This document shows, piece by piece, positions 18,302-27,268 of a stretch of DNA of 64,000 bases. Both the position numbers and the translations under genes were made by a program. Each line of letters begins with the position of its first letter. The stretch's first letter is position 1. Origin of the DNA: Oceanobacillus timonensis (GTDB taxonomy: Bacteria > Bacillota > Bacilli > Bacillales > Amphibacillaceae); assembly GCF_900166635.1 (NCBI RefSeq), contig NZ_LT800497.1:3148344-3212343 (forward strand), given 5' to 3'. Below the pieces are notes generated by a model. The model searched no databases, was not told the DNA's origin, and worked only from the letters and a program-made list of their open reading frames with translations.

Positions 18302-18375
18302 AAAAAAAGAAAACTGCTGCTCTTCTTTAGCTTTCCCTCTCAAGGACAACTTTCCAAGCACAGTTTTCTTTTTTT
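18302..18375. terminator. long inverted-repeat terminator
   Basis: A perfect 15-bp stem (18302-18316 against 18361-18375, core AAAACTG/CAGTTTT with A7/T7 ends) encloses a 44-base loop. It could terminate in either direction. The nearest gene that would use it is the possible small gene at 18159-18269. Confidence 0.6.
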
Positions 18376-18506
18376 ATCTTAATTTTTATTTTTACTCCTC
18401 TTTCGTTCTTTAAAAAGTGACTTCCTTCCATAAGAACAGGGGTTGATTGTTTCTTCCTTACAGCTGTTGACAAAGATTCGAAGGTAAAGTGTAAGGCGAC
18501 CGCTAC

Positions 18507-18682
18507 GGCGGACCGTTTTGCTTTCCGACGTACAGGACGTACTAGTGCAGACGTTGCAACAGGACGTTGCGACTTTAGTCTGCCTAGGGGTACGCTCTTC
18601 AGCTAACTTTTGCCAAGAAGAGCACTTGGCAAAAGTGGATCTTCAGATGGTGCTAATCCCTCAGGAGTCAAAACGGTCCGCC
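18507..18682 (-). repeat. large structured palindromic repeat E, copy 1
   Basis: Perfect 14-bp ends (18507-18520 against 18669-18682, GGCGGACCGTTTTG) enclose an ordered set of blocks. Read on the minus strand these are ACTCCT, CTGAAGATCC, a perfect 12-bp hairpin (18606-18617/18625-18636), TTAGCTGAAG, CCCCTAGG and GGAAAGC. Copy 2 at 18927-19038 has the same blocks in the same order on the plus strand but different stem sequences. A separate double-hairpin element (18530-18583) is nested between CCCCTAGG and GGAAAGC. No protein is encoded. Confidence 0.8.
18530..18583 (+). repeat. double-hairpin element R, copy 1
   Basis: Hairpin A is GTAC-AGGAC-GTAC (18530-18542). After a TAGT linker, hairpin B has outer stem GCAGAC/GTCTGC (18547-18552/18578-18583) and inner stem GCAAC-AGGAC-GTTGC. 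Four other copies in the window share the layout and the GGAC or CGAC-type loops with different stem bases. Confidence 0.75.
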
Positions 18683-18926
18683 TCCGCTAGTAAGTTATTC
18701 TATACATGAAAAAACAACTCACCAAATAGATGTTTAATCAAATAGAATATATTTTCGAGCTGCATGGTAAAATGTTCCGCCAAGATTACTTTCTGTACAT
18801 AGAAGCGATTCCCTGTATTTCACATCCATACTGTCATGATTGGGTTGTTCAGACGAAAGATGCTATTTCCTTCAGCCTATTAAAATGTTATTTTTTTCAT
18901 TCGCTGGAGAATTCTATCAGAGCGCA

Positions 18927-19038
18927 GGCCAACCACGGAGACTCCTATGGGAACAGGGCGAGCTGAAGATCCACTTGAAAAGCGGTTTTCTTTTCAAGTT
19001 AGCTGAAGCCGTCCCCATGGAAAGCGGAGTGGTTGGCC
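18927..19038 (+). repeat. large structured palindromic repeat E, copy 2
   Basis: Perfect 10-bp ends GGCCAACCAC/GTGGTTGGCC (18927-18936/19029-19038) enclose ACTCCT, GCTGAAGATCC, a hairpin with stem ACTTGAAAA/TTTTCAAGT, TTAGCTGAAG, CCCC and GGAAAGC. The single-stranded blocks equal those of copy 1 while both stems differ and still pair. Similar palindromes are, from memory, scattered through Bacillaceae intergenic DNA. The rest of 18683-19189 holds no gene I can support. Confidence 0.8.
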
Positions 19039-19189
19039 GGAGCGGAGCTATACAGCCTATCCTGTTCAACAAATCCAAGGGTGATTTTAACGAAAAGTAA
19101 GCAGGATAATAGAGATTATGTTCATCCTAGAACAACAGCCAGGGTTATATGCTTATTCTTTAGGTACAAAAGTTGAGTGTTTTATTTAT

Positions 19190-20455
19190 TTAGTCTTCTT
19201 CATTGGATAAATGTAATATATCCAATAGTTTAAAGAACAAGCTGATGATAATGGCTACAATCGTTGCCAATCCCATTCCTGTCAGCTCTACGGACCCCAG
19301 TTCGATGCTGGCTCCGCTGACGCCGATGGCTAATACAACACAGGTCAGAATTAAATTTTGTGATTTATTGTAATCAACCTGCTGCTCTACAAGCATACGC
19401 AAACCGCTTACCGCGATAATACCAAACAGCAGTAAAGAGATACCGCCCATAACTGGCGTCGGTATGGAAGAAATTAATGCAGCCAACTTCCCACAGAAGG
19501 AAAGAAGAACCGCTAATATCGCAGCACCGCCGATAACCCATGTAGAATATACTTTGGTAATCGCAAGAACACCAATATTTTCACCATATGTCGTGTTTGG
19601 TGTCGATCCGAAAAAGCTGGAAAGCATCGTGGAGATACCATTACCGAATAAGGAACGATCCAAACCAGGATCCTTTATCATGTCTTTCTTTGCGATATTC
19701 CCTGTCACTACTAAGTGGCCAATATGCTCCGGCACAAGGACAAGGGCTGCCGGCAGGATAATCAAAATATCAGACCAGTTAAATTCAATTTGATAATAAG
19801 TAGGCAGCTGAATCCAGGCTGCTTCACGAACTGCGTCAAATTCAACAATGCCAAACAATGCCGCAATGATATAACCAGTCACAATTCCAAGCAGTATCGG
19901 AATAATTTTTAAAAATCCTCTTAAAGTCACCCAATAAATAATCGTTGCGCCTAATGTCAGTAAAGAGATGATTATTGCCGTCATATCTCTCGGGGCATCA
20001 GCTGTCGGCAATAATCCAGCCATATCCGCAGCTGTTGGTACCAGCTCAAGGCCGATAACGGCAACAATGGCTCCCATGGCTGCAGGCGGAAAAATCACAT
20101 CAATCCAGCTTGTACCAGCAAATTTGACAATCACGCCAATGAGCGTTAAAACAAAACCAACAACGAAGAAACCACCTAACGCAGCACCGTAGCCTCCTCC
20201 TTCTGTCAGAACCATTGTAACAGGCGAAATAAACGCAAAACTAGACCCTAAATATCCCGGAATTTTCCCTTTTGTAATAAAGATATATAATAGCGTTCCG
20301 AAACCATTCATCATTAAAATAGTAGCCGGGTCTACATCAAATAAAAGCGGTACTAAAACCGTGGAGCCGAACATCGCAAATAAATGCTGCAAGCTTAAAG
20401 GCAAGCTTTGTAATAGTGGCGGCCGTTCATGTACTTGAATTTCTCTTGATTTCAT
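19190..20455 (-). CDS. pyrP: uracil permease (UraA/PyrP family)
   Basis: A 421-residue nucleobase:cation symporter of the NCS2 family with about 14 transmembrane segments. It imports uracil with protons. The opening LPLSLQHLFAMFGSTVLVP is the NCS2 signature, and the segment around residues 225-260 with VPEHIGHL supplies the conserved substrate-binding glutamate. The leader contains a PyrR-dependent attenuator, which supports pyrimidine rather than purine transport. The start is the ATG at 20455, next to the leader; longer readings run into the attenuator. It stands alone instead of inside a pyr operon. Confidence 0.9.
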   Translation of the reverse strand: MKSREIQVHERPPLLQSLPLSLQHLFAMFGSTVLVPLLFDVDPATILMMNGFGTLLYIFITKGKIPGYLGSSFAFISPVTMVLTEGGGYGAALGGFFVVGFVLTLIGVIVKFAGTSWIDVIFPPAAMGAIVAVIGLELVPTAADMAGLLPTADAPRDMTAIIISLLTLGATIIYWVTLRGFLKIIPILLGIVTGYIIAALFGIVEFDAVREAAWIQLPTYYQIEFNWSDILIILPAALVLVPEHIGHLVVTGNIAKKDMIKDPGLDRSLFGNGISTMLSSFFGSTPNTTYGENIGVLAITKVYSTWVIGGAAILAVLLSFCGKLAALISSIPTPVMGGISLLLFGIIAVSGLRMLVEQQVDYNKSQNLILTCVVLAIGVSGASIELGSVELTGMGLATIVAIIISLFFKLLDILHLSNEED

Positions 20456-20497
20456 GGATACCTGTTCCCTTCTATGCATATATGATTTTTGTTTCAT

Positions 20498-20715
20498 CAA
20501 AAAACACCTTACCAGTCCCGGCGGGAAAGGTAAGGTGTCAGAATATACAAAGGAACCAAGTCTTTTCAAACAGGGTGGATTCAAAAATGGATGAAAGGAG
20601 GATGCATGCCGATGCTTCTTTCTTCTCTCCCTTTTTCAAATACCTTTTTGAAAAGACATGTTTATTTTTGTTTTATCCGAGTGACCTTACCAGCCTCACA
20701 GGACCAGATTAAAGG
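20498..20715 (-). promoter_or_regulatory. PyrR-dependent attenuator leader
   Basis: Read on the minus strand, the leader starts with a PyrR binding loop TCCTGTGAGGCT (20683-20710), followed by GGTAAGGT. It ends in a terminator with a perfect 10-bp stem ACACCTTACC/GGTAAGGTGT (20504-20513/20529-20538) and a T run. GGTAAGGT near the binding loop can pair with CCTTACC of the terminator, which allows the usual switch. A further 11-bp pairing GTCTTTTCAAA/TTTGAAAAGAC spans the middle. UMP-bound PyrR would favour termination. Confidence 0.85.
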
Positions 20716-20743
20716 TTCATTACATACGTTCACATTCTTTTAT

Positions 20744-20773
20744 ATTATGACAAAAAAAGATAGGAACTGTCAA
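20744..20773 (-). promoter_or_regulatory. sigma-A promoter of pyrP
   Basis: TTGACA and CATAAT are separated by 18 bases on the minus strand, directly upstream of the PyrR binding loop. Confidence 0.7.
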
Positions 20774-20828
20774 TCGCTTATTTTAGAATAAACCGGAATT
20801 GTCCCCCTTTAACAAACAACGAACATAT

Positions 20829-21464
20829 TTAAAAGGTGGCTTTACAACGATAGATAACGTGTCCCAGCGAAGCAAACTTTTCTTCATATTCTGTCTTCAC
20901 ATTGGCTGCATCCTCTATAGCGTGCAAATCTAAATTTACTTCTTTCAGCTTCATCCCATATTCAGAAAAGCTAACCAGCGAATACTCAAACAATCCGCGA
21001 TTATCCGTTTTAAGAACGATTTGTCCCTTATCAGATAAAATATCCTGATACTGTTCCAAAAAATGCTTGAACGTTAATCGGCGCTTCTCATGACGATTTT
21101 TTGGCCAAGGGTCAGAGAAATTCAAATAAATTTCTCCAATTTCATTTTCTGCAAATAATGTGCGAATATCATTGGCGTCCACATTCAACAGACGTACATT
21201 ATTGACTTCTGCTGCATCTACTTTTTGAACAGCGGAGACAATAATGCTTTTGGCAACTTCGATACCGATAAAGTTAACATCCGGATACTGTTGTGCCATT
21301 CCGGTAATAAATTGTCCTTTTCCTGATCCGATTTCGACGTGCACAGGATTGTCATTGCCAAATACTTCTTTCCACTTGCCTTTATGTATCGTTGGATTTT
21401 CTAACACAATATGATCTTTTTCCTTTAAATAATCGTCTGCCCAAGGTTTATGTCTTTGTCTCAT
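20829..21464 (-). CDS. trmB: tRNA (guanine-N7)-methyltransferase
   Basis: A 211-residue class I SAM-dependent methyltransferase that makes m7G46 in tRNA. The SAM-binding motif is VEIGSGKGQFI near residue 40, followed by NFIGIEVAKS near 64 and the family-specific FSDPWPKNRHEKRRL near 117-131. Length matches B. subtilis TrmB. It is divergent from ytzH, whose start is 84 bases away, as in B. subtilis. Confidence 0.95.
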   Translation of the reverse strand: MRQRHKPWADDYLKEKDHIVLENPTIHKGKWKEVFGNDNPVHVEIGSGKGQFITGMAQQYPDVNFIGIEVAKSIIVSAVQKVDAAEVNNVRLLNVDANDIRTLFAENEIGEIYLNFSDPWPKNRHEKRRLTFKHFLEQYQDILSDKGQIVLKTDNRGLFEYSLVSFSEYGMKLKEVNLDLHAIEDAANVKTEYEEKFASLGHVIYRCKATF

Positions 21465-21547
21465 GTCTATTTCCTCACTTTTATGACGTTATGATGATGT
21501 GAATAATAATTGCTTATCCGTTTAAACTATCCTCAGGAATGAGGTGA

Positions 21548-21835
21548 ATGCAAGTGCAACTATCTTTACAAAACAAGCTGCAATTACTCTGTGACATTTT
21601 GGACGAACATCAATCCGGTTCCTGCGTGTCACTTAATGAACATGCCCAATTGGAACGTCTCGCTGCTTCCCTATTAGCGCATGAAAATTTATCTGGTCAA
21701 GATATCCAAAACGTCCTGACAAATATTCAACAATATGGTAAGGACGGGACCGCTGCATCTGATTTATCCATGCATATTGATAACCACCAGGAACAGTTTT
21801 CGCATTGGATTAACACCGTCCAGCAAAACCTGTAA
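21548..21835 (+). CDS. ytzH: YtzH-like protein
   Basis: A 95-residue soluble, mostly helical protein. Its position between trmB and the ytmP-type kinase, and its size and composition, match YtzH of B. subtilis, whose function is unknown. The ATG at 21548 lies very close to GAGGTG; a GTG six bases later has better spacing and may be the true start. Confidence 0.75.
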   Translation: MQVQLSLQNKLQLLCDILDEHQSGSCVSLNEHAQLERLAASLLAHENLSGQDIQNVLTNIQQYGKDGTAASDLSMHIDNHQEQFSHWINTVQQNL

Positions 21836-21851
21836 CGGATATCTCCGTGTT

Positions 21852-22670
21852 TCAAGATACGATAAAATCTTTAATAGACCGGTTAATTTCCTGCAATTCA
21901 TTTAATCTTTGCTGGACTTTCCCACGTTCATTGCGGTCAAAGTGCCAGCATAAGAATTGCAGGTTATCTTGCAGAAGATACCAGTACATACGAATAAACC
22001 ATTGTCTGTCCGGCTCTATTCCGTAATTGATAAGCCACTCTTTCCAGTCTTCCTTTGGAATATACCATTTTAAGAGCATACCAATATCCGTTGCAGGATC
22101 AGCAATGGTTGCATTATCCCAATCAATTAAATAAATGATGTTTTCATTTGTTAAAATTAAATTGTTATGATTCATATCGCAATGACATACTGCCAGGTTT
22201 TGATTTCTGGTATAAGGAAGCATAAGTTCCAATAAACCGAGTGCTTCCTCTACTGCTTCTTGGTCATACATCAACCCGTTATCTTCTAACTGTAAACAAA
22301 GCGCAGAAAAACTCTCATCCGAAGTTGTCGGTTTTTTCCCCATTTTCAGCAGCATGTGCATTAATTCCGAGGAATGATGTATTTTATATAACAAATCAGC
22401 TACAGCTTGCTGCTTCATTTCTTCTTCATTCAAGGAACGTCCTTCCAGCCATTCTTGAGCGGTAATCACATCACCATTTTCTATCCGCTTTGTCCAAATT
22501 AGCTTTGGTACAATTCCTTCTGCAGAAAGTACCGCTAAGAAAGGGGACGTATTCCGTTTCAAAAACAGCCGCTTTCCATTTTTTTCAGCTATAAACGCCT
22601 CGCCTGTCAAACCACCGGCAGGTCTGACAAGCCATCCTGTACCTAAAGCATGTTCGAGCCAGTTAATCAT
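21852..22670 (-). CDS. ytmP: YtmP-type aminoglycoside/choline kinase-like phosphotransferase
   Basis: A 272-residue protein kinase-like fold enzyme of the APH/ChoK group. The catalytic loop CHCDMNHNNL lies near residue 165 and the metal-binding YLIDWDNA near 182. B. subtilis YtmP is the positional and sequence counterpart; its substrate is not firmly known. The start at 22670 follows GGGAAG at good spacing. It converges on ytzH, 16 bases apart. Confidence 0.85.
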   Translation of the reverse strand: MINWLEHALGTGWLVRPAGGLTGEAFIAEKNGKRLFLKRNTSPFLAVLSAEGIVPKLIWTKRIENGDVITAQEWLEGRSLNEEEMKQQAVADLLYKIHHSSELMHMLLKMGKKPTTSDESFSALCLQLEDNGLMYDQEAVEEALGLLELMLPYTRNQNLAVCHCDMNHNNLILTNENIIYLIDWDNATIADPATDIGMLLKWYIPKEDWKEWLINYGIEPDRQWFIRMYWYLLQDNLQFLCWHFDRNERGKVQQRLNELQEINRSIKDFIVS

Positions 22671-22738
22671 AATGTCTTCCCATCTTTCAAAATTAGCATT
22701 CAAGGATCATCCGAAAAATCTTTATTTATCGCAGTGTA

Positions 22739-22843
22739 ACTGGCTGTAAAACTCCCACTTCAAGAATAAAGGAACATCAAAAATTCTAAGCAGGAGATGG
22801 GGCAGCCAGTAACGACCCTATTCGTTCAACGAATAGGCCGTTC
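22739..22843 (+). repeat. structured repeat family C, copy 1
   Basis: This fills part of a 472-base gap without genes. An 8-bp outer stem ACTGGCTG/CAGCCAGT (22739-22746/22803-22810) encloses a CTCCCACTT-type inner stem. It is followed by a perfect 9-bp hairpin CCTATTCGT-TCA-ACGAATAGG (22817-22837). A diverged second copy lies at 55951-56035. Nothing else is evident in 22671-23142. Confidence 0.65.
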
Positions 22844-23142
22844 CTGCTTTTCATCTGTATTGCAACAACAATAATCAGACAGCCAAGCAGTCCTATTCTT
22901 TTTTCGATAAGTAATATGATTCTTTTAATATGTTAAGTCTTTATTGTAACGAGAAATGATTAAAATTACAATATCTACGTGAATGGTCCATTCTATATTA
23001 ATGTAAAATGAAATCTCAATCAATCTGTTTTTTTACATGTATTGCAGGATAAATGATTTTTTTGCTTCTCAGCTTGAAAGCGTCGAATATCCTTGAAAAG
23101 CCAGTGGATAGCGGGATAGGCATGGAATAGGAACCTATCCGT

Positions 23143-24087
23143 TTATTCCTGTTCCCATTCCGGTCTTGGAAAAGAATAGGATAAGCTGTTTCTTAACAAT
23201 GATTCCGACACAGTAAGCTGCCTTTTTTTCAGTGGTAAATGAACGGAACGCTTTTCTTTAAACCAATCCGGAAAAGCAAGTTTATCAATAATTTCCGTTT
23301 GATATGGTGCAGTAGCATAGAGTATCCGATTCGTTCTGGAGATGACCGTTTTTTTTATAGGAATATCGATATTTTCTTCTTTCAAAAAGCTCCTAATCCA
23401 TTTTTCCGAACGCTTTAAAGAAAGTAAGGGATTAATCATCCGGTCCGGTGCTTCATCCTCTCGGGTCGTGATCGTCCACGTACGTTCATCTCCGGCCATA
23501 ATAACTTCATCCGTATCTAATTCAACAAACGACAAAATCTCTATGCCAATTGGTGTAATAACGATAATATCCGTTTCAACCGCAGCTTGTTTCACTTCAA
23601 AGATGGGACGGTACATAATCAGAAATGTGTCTGGAAAACGTTGCAGCAAAAAACGTAATAAAGGATCCTTATAATACTTGGAATCCACGACAGAGACTTG
23701 TGAAACCGTGGAGGACGCCCATTTCATCTGTATTTCCAATAAACGATCCAGAAACACTTTTTTTAAATCTTCTTCGGTACCAGGGAGCGTTGCCAGCGGT
23801 TTGTTTCGTTTGACGACATGCTCATCCGGTGTCAGGTCTTCCACCACAACCGGAGACTTGATAAAGCGTTGTTTCCACTTTTGAAAAAGCGTGTTCTTTT
23901 CCTTCTCCTCTACTGCTTCCGTCTCTTCTTTTTCTTCTTGCAGATCTGCCTGCAGAGACGGGTCTTTCCACTCCGCATAAAACTGTTCCCATTGTTCTTT
24001 CTTTTGTCGGATATATTGTGTAGGGTAGCGATATGTATCCCATTCATACCTTGAAATATAATCCTGTAGCTTGATTAATTGTGCCAT
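23143..24087 (-). CDS. ytlQ: YtlQ-like nuclease-related (NERD-type) protein
   Basis: A 314-residue protein with a charged, coiled-coil-like N-terminal third (residues 20-75, rich in Glu and Lys) and a C-terminal alpha/beta region. The core segment TDIIVITPIGIEILSFVELDTD near residues 168-190 resembles the restriction-like strands of NERD domains. The position beside thpR matches ytlQ of B. subtilis. No catalytic set can be assigned confidently, so nuclease activity is not claimed. Confidence 0.6.
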   Translation of the reverse strand: MAQLIKLQDYISRYEWDTYRYPTQYIRQKKEQWEQFYAEWKDPSLQADLQEEKEETEAVEEKEKNTLFQKWKQRFIKSPVVVEDLTPDEHVVKRNKPLATLPGTEEDLKKVFLDRLLEIQMKWASSTVSQVSVVDSKYYKDPLLRFLLQRFPDTFLIMYRPIFEVKQAAVETDIIVITPIGIEILSFVELDTDEVIMAGDERTWTITTREDEAPDRMINPLLSLKRSEKWIRSFLKEENIDIPIKKTVISRTNRILYATAPYQTEIIDKLAFPDWFKEKRSVHLPLKKRQLTVSESLLRNSLSYSFPRPEWEQE

Positions 24088-24133
24088 CAGCCCTTTTCTC
24101 TCCTCTTTCCCCTAAAAAATGTACAACCCCAGC

Positions 24134-24706
24134 TTATTCCTTTTCCCGTAAAGGAAAACGTTGAACAACCTCATATTTTGGATTGGAGGCAGGGTGTACT
24201 TTATATAGTTGAATCGCATCCACATCGAATGATTCATCTAAGGCAGACATATCTGCTAGAATGTCATTCCAACAATGTTCAGATAGCTCTTTCCGCTGAT
24301 CTGCCCATTTTTTAGCAATCGTAATATGTGGGGTGTACCCTCTCTTTTCTCGTTTGTAGCCGATTGTTTCACAGATTTGCACGACTTGTTCCTGCATGTC
24401 ATGTAATAGCGGATGATGCTCCATCCCCAGCCATATCACTCTTGGCTGCTTTTTATTGCCAAACGTTTTTAGTTCCGTTCTTTTTAAAGCAAACGATGGG
24501 CAGGCTGTGATGGATGAAAGTTTTCTCTGAAGCATTTCAATGGATTGTTCATCCACCTCTCCCAGGAAAACCAGTGTTATATGAAAATCGTACCTATGTG
24601 TCCACTGTTTATATGGCAGATACTTTTTTAATATTGTCTGCCATGCTGCCAGTTGCTTTGCTAACTCCGGCTGCACTGGAATACCTATAAAATAATGGGA
24701 CATCAT
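24134..24706 (-). CDS. thpR: RNA 2',3'-cyclic phosphodiesterase (2H/LigT family)
   Basis: A 190-residue two-histidine phosphoesterase. The paired HxTx motifs are HITLVFLG near residue 45 and HITIAKK near residue 131. The family hydrolyses 2',3'-cyclic phosphates on RNA and can ligate tRNA halves in vitro; the B. subtilis counterpart is YtlP. AAGGAGAT precedes two consecutive ATG codons. The start overlaps the pseudouridine synthase stop by one base, so the two are translationally coupled. Confidence 0.9.
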   Translation of the reverse strand: MMSHYFIGIPVQPELAKQLAAWQTILKKYLPYKQWTHRYDFHITLVFLGEVDEQSIEMLQRKLSSITACPSFALKRTELKTFGNKKQPRVIWLGMEHHPLLHDMQEQVVQICETIGYKREKRGYTPHITIAKKWADQRKELSEHCWNDILADMSALDESFDVDAIQLYKVHPASNPKYEVVQRFPLREKE

Positions 24707-25440
24707 TAAATCTCCTTATTTGTCAAATGGAAACAAGCTGTGATCTCTTCCTCTGTTAACGGCCGGTAAGCTCCCCGGGGCAATTGACTGTCCAACGTCA
24801 GCCCTCCCATTTGGTATCGTTTTAAATAGGTTACTTTACAGTGAACCGCTTCAAACATCCGTTTAACCTGATGAAACTTTCCTTCAGTGATTTCAATTTG
24901 CACTTCCGACACACCAGGCTCTTCTTCTGCAGTTAATACCTCCAGCTTAGCAGGTTTAGTCAAGTAACCATCGTCCAACGTCACACCCTCCGCAAATTGC
25001 TGAATAACATCTGCCGGTAACTCTCCCTGCACGTTAGCACGGTATACTTTCGGTACTTCCTTATTCGGCGAAGTCAGCTGATGGGCTAAGTCCCCATCAT
25101 TGGTAATTAATAATAACCCTTCTGTATCTTTATCCAGCCGTCCTACCGGAAAAGGCTGGAAATGCCGATCCTGTTCCGACAATAAGTCAATCACCGTTTT
25201 ATCTTTCGCATCCGTTGTAGCTGACACAACTCCCTGCGGCTTATGAAGCATGACGTAAATATATTTTTGATAAATAACAGGTTCCCCGTCCACGCGCACG
25301 CTATCCGTATCCGGGTTGACCTTTACAGAACTGTCTTTGATGATTTCTCCATTCAACGTCACTTTTTTAGCCTTTAATAATGCCTTCACTTCTTTCCGGC
25401 TGCCAACACCCATATTGGCTAATAATTTATCCAGTCGCAT
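24706..25440 (-). CDS. ytzG: 16S rRNA pseudouridine synthase (RsuA family, YtzG)
   Basis: A 244-residue protein with an N-terminal S4 RNA-binding domain (MRLDKLLANMGVGSRKE) and an RsuA-type catalytic domain. The catalytic aspartate is in GRLDKDTEGLLL near residues 104-115, and the family motif KFHQVKRMFE lies near 190. It isomerises a uridine of 16S rRNA. It lies 10 bases after the murJ-type gene and is coupled to thpR. Confidence 0.9.
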   Translation of the reverse strand: MRLDKLLANMGVGSRKEVKALLKAKKVTLNGEIIKDSSVKVNPDTDSVRVDGEPVIYQKYIYVMLHKPQGVVSATTDAKDKTVIDLLSEQDRHFQPFPVGRLDKDTEGLLLITNDGDLAHQLTSPNKEVPKVYRANVQGELPADVIQQFAEGVTLDDGYLTKPAKLEVLTAEEEPGVSEVQIEITEGKFHQVKRMFEAVHCKVTYLKRYQMGGLTLDSQLPRGAYRPLTEEEITACFHLTNKEI

Positions 25441-25450
25441 GTAATACTCC

Positions 25451-27070
25451 TTATCCTCTGCGTTTTAACCGATTTAATCCCGGTATATTTCCTTGGAAAA
25501 TATGATCTAACAAGGTTGATTTATACGCTAAAAACAGATAGAACAGTCCACCTGCAGATACACCGGTTATAAGCATAATAATGGTTGCCCAGCGCTCTTC
25601 CTGAAATGGCAGGAAGAAACTGAACCCAAATTTTAATACAGCAATTACAAAACACATCATTCCTGTGAAAATGAGGATGAGAATTGTTCGCTTCACCGTT
25701 TGTTTATAAGAAAAATCAGCACTTCTTCTTATGCGGATTAAATTAAGCAACACAGCAATCCCTGCTGCCAGCGCCGTACCTAAAATAGCCCCTTTTCCAC
25801 CGAACATATGAATAAACTGGCTGTTAAATAATATTTTGACCAACAAGCCCGCTAATAAACTGATAACCGCATAATTTTGCTGATCGAGTCCCTGCAGCAT
25901 TCCTGCTGTCACGGTAATCAACCCAAACAACAAGGCCACTGGAGCATATAAGGCCATTAACGTCCCTGTAACCTCAATGTCTTCCAACGTAAACAATGAA
26001 CCGAAAATTTCATCAGAAAGGATGGCAATTCCCGCAGATGCTGGGATGACAAATACCATGATAACTTGCAGAGCCTGATTGATCAGTTTTGTATAAGTCG
26101 TTTGATCGTTCTGTGTAAAAGCATTCGTTAAGGATGGCAGCATCGCCATGGATAATCCTGTAGCGATGGTCATCGGGATAATGATGATTTTATGTCCTAA
26201 GTTATTAATAACCGCTATTTCGGTCTCCCATAAAGCTTCTCTGCCACTGGCAACCATGGCCGGTTGAAAGGTAAACTGGTCGACAAACTGGTATAACGGA
26301 ATCGCTAAACCGACGATAACGAACGGACCAGCATAACGGAATAATTCCTTAAATAAATCGATTGTACGTAAATCATGTGTTGATTGCTGCATAGCAATTT
26401 TCTTATCAATAAACGGCTTTCGTTTTCTCCAATACCAGAAAAGAACCAAACAGGATGCCAAAGCACCGATTAAAGCGGCAAACGCAGCAAAACCAACTGC
26501 TAATGTAATTGATCCATTGAAATAATTAACAATAATATAGGAACCGGCTAAAATAGCGATAACACGTACAATTTGTTCAATTGTTTGTGAGATAGCAGTC
26601 GGCCCCATGGATTGATTCCCTTGAAAAAAGCCCCGGACAATACTCATTGCCGGAATGACAATTAACGCAAAGCTGACCATCCGGATCACAAAAGCAATAT
26701 CATCAGAGGTAATCGATCCACTTTCTCCTTTAATTTGCTGTGACCCAATCAAATCAGCAGATAAAAACATAACAAGAAAAGCAACCGTACCCGTAACAAG
26801 CATTAATGCACTGCCGGCACGAAACATCCGCATGCCAACTTGATAATCCCCTAAAGCATTATATTTAGACACAAACTTCGACACGGCTGCAGGGATTCCA
26901 ACAGTGGATAAGCTGATAAAAATACTATAGGGTGTATACGCATATACAAACAGCGCATTCCCAGCCGTACCAACGATAGCAAAAAACGGTATAACAAAAA
27001 TCATTCCTAAAAACCTGGACAGGAACGACGCCCCTGATAGCAGCATCGTTCCTCGTAGCATATTTGACAT
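25451..27070 (-). CDS. murJ: lipid II flippase MurJ (YtgP, MOP superfamily)
   Basis: A 539-residue polytopic protein of the MOP/MVF superfamily with about 14 transmembrane segments. The opening LLSGASFLSRFLGMIFVIPF is typical of the YtgP/SpoVB group. YtgP provides MurJ flippase function in B. subtilis. SpoVB-like paralogues are the main alternative, but length and neighbourhood (rsuA-type gene, YtfP-type flavoprotein) match ytgP. AGGTGAG precedes the ATG at eight bases. Confidence 0.85.
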   Translation of the reverse strand: MSNMLRGTMLLSGASFLSRFLGMIFVIPFFAIVGTAGNALFVYAYTPYSIFISLSTVGIPAAVSKFVSKYNALGDYQVGMRMFRAGSALMLVTGTVAFLVMFLSADLIGSQQIKGESGSITSDDIAFVIRMVSFALIVIPAMSIVRGFFQGNQSMGPTAISQTIEQIVRVIAILAGSYIIVNYFNGSITLAVGFAAFAALIGALASCLVLFWYWRKRKPFIDKKIAMQQSTHDLRTIDLFKELFRYAGPFVIVGLAIPLYQFVDQFTFQPAMVASGREALWETEIAVINNLGHKIIIIPMTIATGLSMAMLPSLTNAFTQNDQTTYTKLINQALQVIMVFVIPASAGIAILSDEIFGSLFTLEDIEVTGTLMALYAPVALLFGLITVTAGMLQGLDQQNYAVISLLAGLLVKILFNSQFIHMFGGKGAILGTALAAGIAVLLNLIRIRRSADFSYKQTVKRTILILIFTGMMCFVIAVLKFGFSFFLPFQEERWATIIMLITGVSAGGLFYLFLAYKSTLLDHIFQGNIPGLNRLKRRG

Positions 27071-27268
27071 TGTAACTTACTCACCTACAATTAGATTAAT
27101 AAAATAGATTGCTTTATTTTAGCACTTCCTTTTAATTTTAGCATACTTTTTGTCTGCTTTCTTTGATTTCATTTGCTGAATTTCGACAAATCATTTCCTA
27201 TAGCATAAATGCCCGTTATTTCCCTTTTTAGATAAAGAAAAAATAGATAAGGTTGCTTTTTATCAAGA

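Noticed and set aside
18500..19040. CRISPR array, suggested by short repeats such as CTGAAG
   Set aside because: There are no regular spacers; the repeats are parts of two palindromes in opposite orientation.
18518..19100. Plus-strand frames of 63 to 86 codons in the 18.5-19.1 kb region
   Set aside because: They lie inside or across the structured repeats, lack ribosome binding sites and repeat the palindrome arms.
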